Origin: Kappaphycus alvarezii
Lineage: Eukaryota; Rhodophyta; Florideophyceae; Gigartinales; Solieriaceae
NCBI GenBank assembly: GCA_002205965.3
Contig: NADL03000699.1
Location: 1,550,001-1,614,000, forward strand
Length of the DNA: 64,000 nt
Reading direction: 5' to 3'
A program made the translations under genes and the position numbers. Positions 58,383 through 64,000 of this stretch are shown here, one piece after another (the first letter of the stretch is position 1; each line of letters opens with the position of its first letter). The notes below the pieces were generated by a model. It was not told the origin of the DNA. It saw only the letters and a list, made by a program, of their open reading frames with translations, and made no database searches.

Positions 58383-59130
58383 CTAATTGTGAATCCTGAC
58401 TATGAGTCGATGCTGAGCCCCGTTCTGATGGCAGACAAGGTTTTGTGCACTGAACAACTCAATATTGCAGTCCTTGCACTTGCAGTCCTTCTTGCTTGTA
58501 CGGCGATGTGACGACGGGAACGGAGGTGCTCGAAGAACTGAGCGCGACCGGAGCAGGTGAGTTGGCAATGGTGACAATGAAACGGAGAGGACTTCGGATT
58601 CCTGTTCATCCGCGGCCTTTTCGATGGCATAGCCTTGCGTATTCGATGTTTTATCACCCTTTGGATTGAAACAGAGGCGGCGTCAGGCAGCACTTGAAGC
58701 CTTCTCGGAAGAACCCTTGAAATTTCGGGTGGCCTTGACGTGCTCGGGACGGTCGGACGCGACGGCTTCCTCGGGACCCTGGGTAAGGATCGAAGACTGG
58801 TCGATGGGGTAGAGCAAACGATCGAAAAGGGGTGCGAGGCTCTTCGACCGTAACAAGGGGAGGTGCTACTGAAAGTGCTCGGCGTAAGACGAGATCTTGG
58901 AAAGTCGGCCTCGGTGTCTTGGTCTCCTTGGGGCTGAGTAAGGCGATCGGGGTTCTTGGAGTCGACGGACGAGGCAGGGTCTTGGGATCTTCTTCCTCGC
59001 CAGCCGGTAAAAATGGCGAGGTGGGCGGGGAGCGAAAGTCGGCGAGGTCTTCTGAGTCGTACTCTGACGGCTACGGAGGGCGGCCCTTTGACTTACTGTT
59101 GTAAGAGACCACGGGGTTACCGCGTAAGGA
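58383..59130 (-). pseudogene. Reading frame with two C2H2-like zinc fingers
   Basis: On the minus strand a Pro/Ser/Glu-rich region (LADFRSPPTSPFLPAGEEED, PRPSTPRTPIALLSPKETKT) is followed by FHCHHCQLTCSGRAQFFEHL (C-x2-C...H) and, in another frame, KCKDCNIELFSAQNLVCHQN (C-x2-C...H). Both resemble the C-x2-C-x12-H-x(3-6)-H fingers of RNA/DNA-binding proteins. The frames do not join without changes. It follows an LTR and primer site on the same strand (59263-59780), so it could be the gag region of an LTR element, or the 5' end of a LINE, or a host gene. It is treated as a fossil of unknown type. Confidence 0.4.
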
Positions 59131-59240
59131 TCAGAGTGAAAAACGCAAGGTTAGTCTCTGTTCGCAATCGGGCAGCTGAGATAAATCTAGTAGAGATTTT
59201 ATCCCAACTGGCAGATTGGAAAATGCACAATAAGGCACAA

Positions 59241-59260
59241 CTTACGTGCGATGCTACCAC
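59241..59260 (-). promoter_or_regulatory. Primer-binding site next to LTR
   Basis: On the minus strand, three bases after the LTR, comes TGGTAGCATCGCACGTAAG. TGGTAGC resembles the complement of initiator-tRNA 3' ends used by many LTR elements. This makes 59263-59780 a 5' LTR and not a solo LTR. Confidence 0.55.
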
Positions 59261-59262
59261 GA

Positions 59263-59780
59263 TGTGGGGTTTTAAGCGCACAAGAGCAAATCAAAGGTAG
59301 AACTGTGGTTGAACTTTGCCCGAGGCTGGCTGGGCTAATCCCGTTGCCCCAAACCAGGGTTTATACAGAACTGAAGATAGCTATAAACTAAAGAAAAATT
59401 CAGTCTCACAGTAGCGAATTCAAAGTTTGTCCCGTAAAACAGCCCTGACAGTATCGTAAGTAGCGCTTTCAGATTTGTAGTCGACACGAGTGACCTACTC
59501 TTACAAGATATTAGAAGTACATTGTTCCAGGTGGCATAGGATAGCAAGGAAACTTTCGATTGGTAAAGTAATGATATAATATCCCAGTGTGCAACTCGCC
59601 CGTTACTACTCCAAGTGTACCAATGGGGTCAAAATCTGTGTTCAGAACTGTAAGGAAAGTGTAATGACAGCAAAGTGCCTAGTAGCCCTGGATGTAAGGT
59701 TACCAGTGGTTTGAATCTACAGTACAGTAGATGCAGTGAGTCCGTGTAAAGCTGTAAGGTCTGTGAAGTGAAATACAACA
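59263..59780 (-). repeat. LTR of the chromovirus family (5' LTR type)
   Basis: The 518 bp LTR is homologous along its length to 40674-41190, same orientation, roughly 88-90% alike by eye. It has TG...CA ends and an adjacent primer site on the left. It is either the 5' end of the chromovirus whose 3' end is at 40.7 kb, separated by later insertions, or the end of another copy. Confidence 0.8.
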
Positions 59781-60255
59781 ATTTTTGTACACGAGACCAT
59801 TGTGCTTCGGAGAACCCACAATGGCTATGTTTGCCAGATAACATAAACTCTGATCTGGGGATTATACTGTGCATAAAAGGGAGTATATTATGTGCAAGAC
59901 CAGAAGAAAGGTGGACTAATGCTACAAAATTGGATTTATAACGGGTCAAAATACCCGCTGAAAACTTGAATATCTTTTCTTCTGATAGTTTTTCGGTGGT
60001 TCAGCTCTGAAAGTCAAGCACTAGTTTCACTAAAGAATACGTGAATGAATATATGCCCTCCGCATTCCTCATGCCGAGATAATTACACTCCTTTGACTTA
60101 ATGTGGGAATTACAAAGTACTTCGTGACGTGTACTACTGCGAAGAAACTAAGAGTTCTTGGCCAAGAGTGATTTTGTTTACCAGCACCTTAATTCTGTTA
60201 ACGTGCTTTTCAGTAATCTCCAAAACTTGCATAGGGTACAACCTGAACTCGCATT

Positions 60256-60792
60256 ATGAACAATAAAAAGTCAATTTTATGTACTGCAGCCAGACAATCC
60301 CCCGGGAAACCAATGAAATACGGAAATTTTTTGCAAATGGTACCATCTGGTTGTTCGACGTCGATTCTTGTGGTTGTTTCGCTAACGATATGTTCCAATG
60401 TATATGAAAATACTCCATTGCTTGGGACACCGGGAATTGTCAGTTATATCATTATTATGGAACTACTGCAGCGTCTTACTTCTGGGGGAAGGAACAATAG
60501 TATGAGAGAGACACAATATGCCGAATTCTGTGGATATATCGTAGAGAATGAGTTAAAATCGTTGAAAGACAGTATGATATGGTGCAATATGTATGTTATT
60601 CCGTCCTGTAGAACTACTCGGTTCATTTACCCAGCTTGTTACGAGAGTCTGGATAGAATTTTATCTGGAGTAGTTCTTTTCAGATTAACTGAACAAATCG
60701 TTTCCTGTGGTATGAAAATTTCAGACTCATTTCTTCTATTAACGGCACGCCAGTTTAGCTTTCGAGGATGTTATACTCGTTCACATCTCTAG
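60256..60792 (+). CDS. Hypothetical 178-residue protein
   Basis: This is the longest frame in the AT-rich right flank. It has two hydrophobic stretches (STSILVVVSLTICSNV at about 33-48 and PGIVSYIIIMELL at about 59-71) and eight cysteines. There is no motif I recognise and no promoter I would defend. A chance frame is possible, though its length is unusual for such AT-rich DNA. Confidence 0.25.
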   Translation: MNNKKSILCTAARQSPGKPMKYGNFLQMVPSGCSTSILVVVSLTICSNVYENTPLLGTPGIVSYIIIMELLQRLTSGGRNNSMRETQYAEFCGYIVENELKSLKDSMIWCNMYVIPSCRTTRFIYPACYESLDRILSGVVLFRLTEQIVSCGMKISDSFLLLTARQFSFRGCYTRSHL

Positions 60793-62632
60793 AAGATGTG
60801 ACTAGTAATCTCGACAAATATGTATGTGAATTCCGTATTTGTGGAATGTTTAATCTCATATCTTCATATTTTAGACGGTATGAATACCGTTAAGATATCA
60901 CCAGGCCTAAATCAAAAGTCATTAATACTTCCAATATAATTAATATATTATTCTACGTCATTATAAAGGTAATGATGGGGAAAGATGACCGCTGCGCAGT
61001 ATTTTATGAAAACTTGATCAGTCACATGTACTTCTGTTGACAAGGAAGTTCGCTCTGTGTGTAGTGCATTGGTAGGAGTATCAATTTGGACCATCTAAGT
61101 GGATCACAAAACACCCACACTTTTCATCAGTAGTTTCAATCAGATTAGGTATTCTAGATATTGGTTTATCGTTAACAACCAGTTCTGCACCGGGAATACG
61201 CAGCAACTTGAACAACTTCATCATAGATGAAGATGAATTTCCTTGGGTCCATTCTTTCGTGTCCCTTTATGACTACTAGGATTGTTTTAATGGTTACTTC
61301 CGGTAAAAAAATTAGCTCTCTCTGATCCTACACTTCGAAATAAATCATGCGTGCCCATTTAAGAATGGAGATTTCCATATATTATTTCGAAGAGAACAGA
61401 ATGGTGTATATTATATGCTGCCCAAGAAGTAGGTGCAATGATGTGAACTTTTTCTTTCCAATCTTTGTTGCGGACTGAACTTTCTACGATATAGGTAATT
61501 TCATACGAGGTGACATGCTCACCAACGCCAGTGCTGCTCTCGCCATTTTCTGACTGAATTATAGTTGAGGCCTATAGCGAGGATATATCTGGTAGGAGTA
61601 CTCCCGTTCCAATTTTCTTGGATGGCAGTTAAACTTGCCGGAAGGCAGTTTTGGAGAATCTTATCATTGAGCCTGCTCATTGTAGTATAGCTGGGTAGCC
61701 TATTATTCTCGGACACTTCCCAGATAAAACTCAACTACGTTTATTATAAAAATGTACGTCATTTTAGTATTAGTCAAGAGATTTATCATCATCAGTTGCA
61801 TCAACTACGCTGCTACAGTCGACATTAATGACATTTGTGGTGCATCTAAAGTACTCGGTGGTGAGACGTGCGCTGTCAGAAACCATAGACAGCGCGAGTA
61901 TAGTCTTATTTCTTCTCCAAAATCCCAATAATGCACGCAAAATTCTTATATCCGATACCCGAGCCTTCTCACTGTTAATGCATGGAACATCCATCCCGCT
62001 CTTATTTGAATCAGATCGGTATGTATCCGAAGACAATGCAAAACGGTTCCATAGTTTTGAGTTGGATAACAGTGGAACTCTTTTTTATCATCGTTACGAT
62101 CGTTTGTGTGTTCGCCATCGACGAAAAGACTCGGGTTGTCAGCGTTTACCTGTGTGTTTACGTTGCCTGAAGCAGCTCGATGCAAGGTGTGAGTTCCCCT
62201 TTGCCTCTTGTCCTATAGTGCATCTCCTAAAGAAGATTTTAATGCCCTTCTCCTTCTCTTTGCCATGAGTGGAGAATGGAAACAGAAAACTTCTAAACGT
62301 ATGTTCCTAGCAATGAATTCCTCCGAGGACTAACTGATCTGGTACCAGACTTCAGTATTTGATGTAAATTCCAGGAAAAATTGTTTACATGGTTTTTTTA
62401 TTGAGACAAGTTCAAGAAAACTGCTATATGTGGCATATTTTTACTTAACGTGTCACTTCCTTCAAAAGCATGAAGCATGTTACAGAATTAATGTCTGCTT
62501 ATAACAACAGTTGTGTGATATACAGTAACACTTCGACTAAGAAAGTTTGATACCACGGACACAGATCCTGTACTTACGTCTTGAAGGCTTAGTGTCTCTA
62601 GTACCATTACAGAAGTACTAGTAGCAATACGG

Positions 62633-62668
62633 CATAAAAAAGTAGTGGGACATAAAAAAGTAGTGGGA
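62633..62668 (+). repeat. 18 bp perfect tandem duplication
   Basis: cataaaaaagtagtggga occurs twice in direct succession (62633-62650 and 62651-62668). Confidence 0.9.
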
Positions 62669-63085
62669 TGGCTATAGCATATTTCAGGTTGGCGCCGTAG
62701 ACAGTGACTACTAGTATCGTACTGGGTTATTATACTGATTCAGTTCTGTATTAATGGTTCTAGTAAGTTTAAAAAGTTACATATTGTGATATACTGTATA
62801 TAAAGCACAAAATGTTCTTCAAATGATCAACATAATAGGTTTGTATATAAATTTAACAAATTTCGTATATAATTGTACATGGTGATTATTTTAATTCAAG
62901 GGAATGTGGAAATATGAGTTTTTCAAATGTAATTATTTCTAAGTATCAATGTTCAAATTAAAGCCCCACAAGCAGCGTGCAATAGAGTTCTAATACTTTA
63001 AAAACGAATGGCGCCATTAACATTGAACCTCAGTTAAATGCAACAACCAATTCCGGGAATCAAACAGGAACCTGATTGATTTCTG

Positions 63086-64000
63086 GTACTATTAGGGATA
63101 AAGTTGCAGAGGATGATATCATCGGAATCAATTATTCAAAGATGGAGGTGTGGAGCGACAATAGTGATACTGATGTATCGTGAAAAAAAGTTGGGGCCAA
63201 GAGGATGAAGTTGCGTATGGAAGAAGCAGGTTCTACCACTGGTGCTCACGGGCTGTTGTTGCAGAGACTTTCTCTAGATGGTAAGTTGGCTTTCAACCTC
63301 TGAACTACCTGGGTCTGGACTTGAAGCTATCTTTCAAATATCTTGCCGTAACCTGGAGGAAGCGTTTTTCTCAGCTTTAATAAGATTTTTTGCTAGCCTT
63401 AAAGTCTCAAACAAACGTACTGAATACATAGTAAAATGTGTTATAGGGGAATAAAATGGACAGTAAAGACTAAAATTAGATAAGTTAAAGATAAAAATCT
63501 TTATTTCTCTCTAAAATCTTAGTCTTGGAGATTAAAGCCAAGAATTCGTCTAAAATATCCATACTGCTCACGCAATCCCTGCAAATTAATTCGAACGGCC
63601 CGTCATGATGGATAGCCTCCTTGATCATATCAAGAACCTCCACTATCTCCTTGAGATCCTGTCCTTCCACCTCATTTCCACCAGTAGTGCCCGAAACGAC
63701 GATTGATCCCTACCTCTCCTCTCCGCACTACAATGCGGCGCCCCGCCGTTTTTAACCAGTGGCTAACATAAGTCCCCTAAACTCTCCCCATCTTCTGATG
63801 CGTCTAAATATGCCTCAGCTTCCTCCGGCTCATCTACCTCCTCTTCCTCAACATCCTCTTCTGCCTCTTCGAAGCATTTAAAGAGGACAAGCTCTCAAAC
63901 CCTTTCCGAGTCCATCCTCCCATGGTAGTCTTTCTAGTCGCCTGGTCCATTGGCCATCAATGCCAGGTCTTTGAGGGGACAGTGAGCTCTGGATGCCTTG
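63086..64000 (-). mobile_element. Gene-bearing LTR-like repeat, copy E (broken, runs off window)
   Basis: From about 63086 the plus strand is a diverged copy of the LTR-like part (ggataaagttgcagaggatg, then gatggaggtgtggagcgaca, aagtctcaaacaaacgtact). The gene lies from 63485 to beyond the window end: C-terminus PFELICRDCVSSMDILDEFL, acidic middle text with EEEEVDEPEEAEAYL, and KDLALMANGPGD, matching LNALALMANDPTD of copy B, near 63950. The N-terminus is outside the window. It is broken, with several breaks. Confidence 0.75.

Larger units (their letters stand above)
59781..63085. other. AT-rich region, little recognised
   Basis: About 3.3 kb with no recognisable family. Open frames at 60256-60792 (+), 61519-61734 (-) and 61828-62268 (+) are noted but none has a supporting motif. 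A short tandem repeat lies at 62633-62668. Confidence 0.4.

Overview
The window is a repeat-dominated stretch of a eukaryotic nuclear genome. The only well supported host gene families are a secreted copper-oxygenase-like (LPMO-like) protein and its decayed paralogue. Almost everything else is transposable-element sequence: Ty3/gypsy, chromovirus and Ty1/copia elements, two families of LINE with a C-terminal restriction-like endonuclease (RLE), a piggyBac-like DNA transposon that also carries an exonuclease domain, and a family of ~1.4 kb LTR-like repeats that carry their own small gene. Visible genes look intron-poor. The LPMO-like family, its Cys-rich C-terminal module and the oomycete/alga-like Ty3 lineage at 52-56 kb suggest a marine alga (a red alga would fit) or another protist. 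No rRNA, organelle gene or intact tRNA fixes the organism, so this is inference.

Layout. 0-3 kb: an LPMO-like gene, then a LINE 3' remnant. 3.0-10.5 kb: a young Ty3/gypsy element (minus strand) with near-identical 719/720 bp LTRs and a 5 bp target duplication, inserted into that LINE remnant. 10.5-16.3 kb: old debris, including two gene-bearing LTR-like repeats (copies A and B), a copia fragment and a LINE endonuclease fragment. 16.6-24.5 kb: an old Ty3/gypsy element whose right LTR is split by a 432 bp solo LTR. 24.5-27.6 kb: two more LINE 3' remnants, an inverted repeat and the LPMO pseudogene. 27.9-31.3 kb: the piggyBac-like transposon. 31.4-37.5 kb: copia fragments. 37.6-38.5 kb: an unplaced 311-residue gene with a cysteine-peptidase-like residue layout. 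38.5-40.7 kb: AT-rich sequence. 40.7-45.8 kb: a chromovirus. 45.9-57.9 kb: one decayed RLE LINE (minus strand) interrupted by three LTR-type insertions, namely copies C and D of the gene-bearing repeat and a Ty3 element with a chromodomain. 58-59.8 kb: a tRNA-like fragment, a zinc-finger reading frame, and an LTR with an adjacent primer-binding site. 59.8-63 kb: AT-rich, little recognisable. 63.1 kb to the end: copy E of the gene-bearing repeat, running off the window.

The most unusual thing here is the gene-bearing LTR-like repeat: five copies in 64 kb, TG...CA ends, ~5 bp target duplications where both ends can be read, and one gene for an acidic protein with a conserved C-terminal ICGDCLG..DIL motif. 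Its last ~420 bp is homologous to the LTR of the young Ty3 element. A second theme is a shared core promoter (GGTCTATATAA) in LTRs of otherwise different families. All alignments were made by eye. Family names rest on motif recognition, without database searches.
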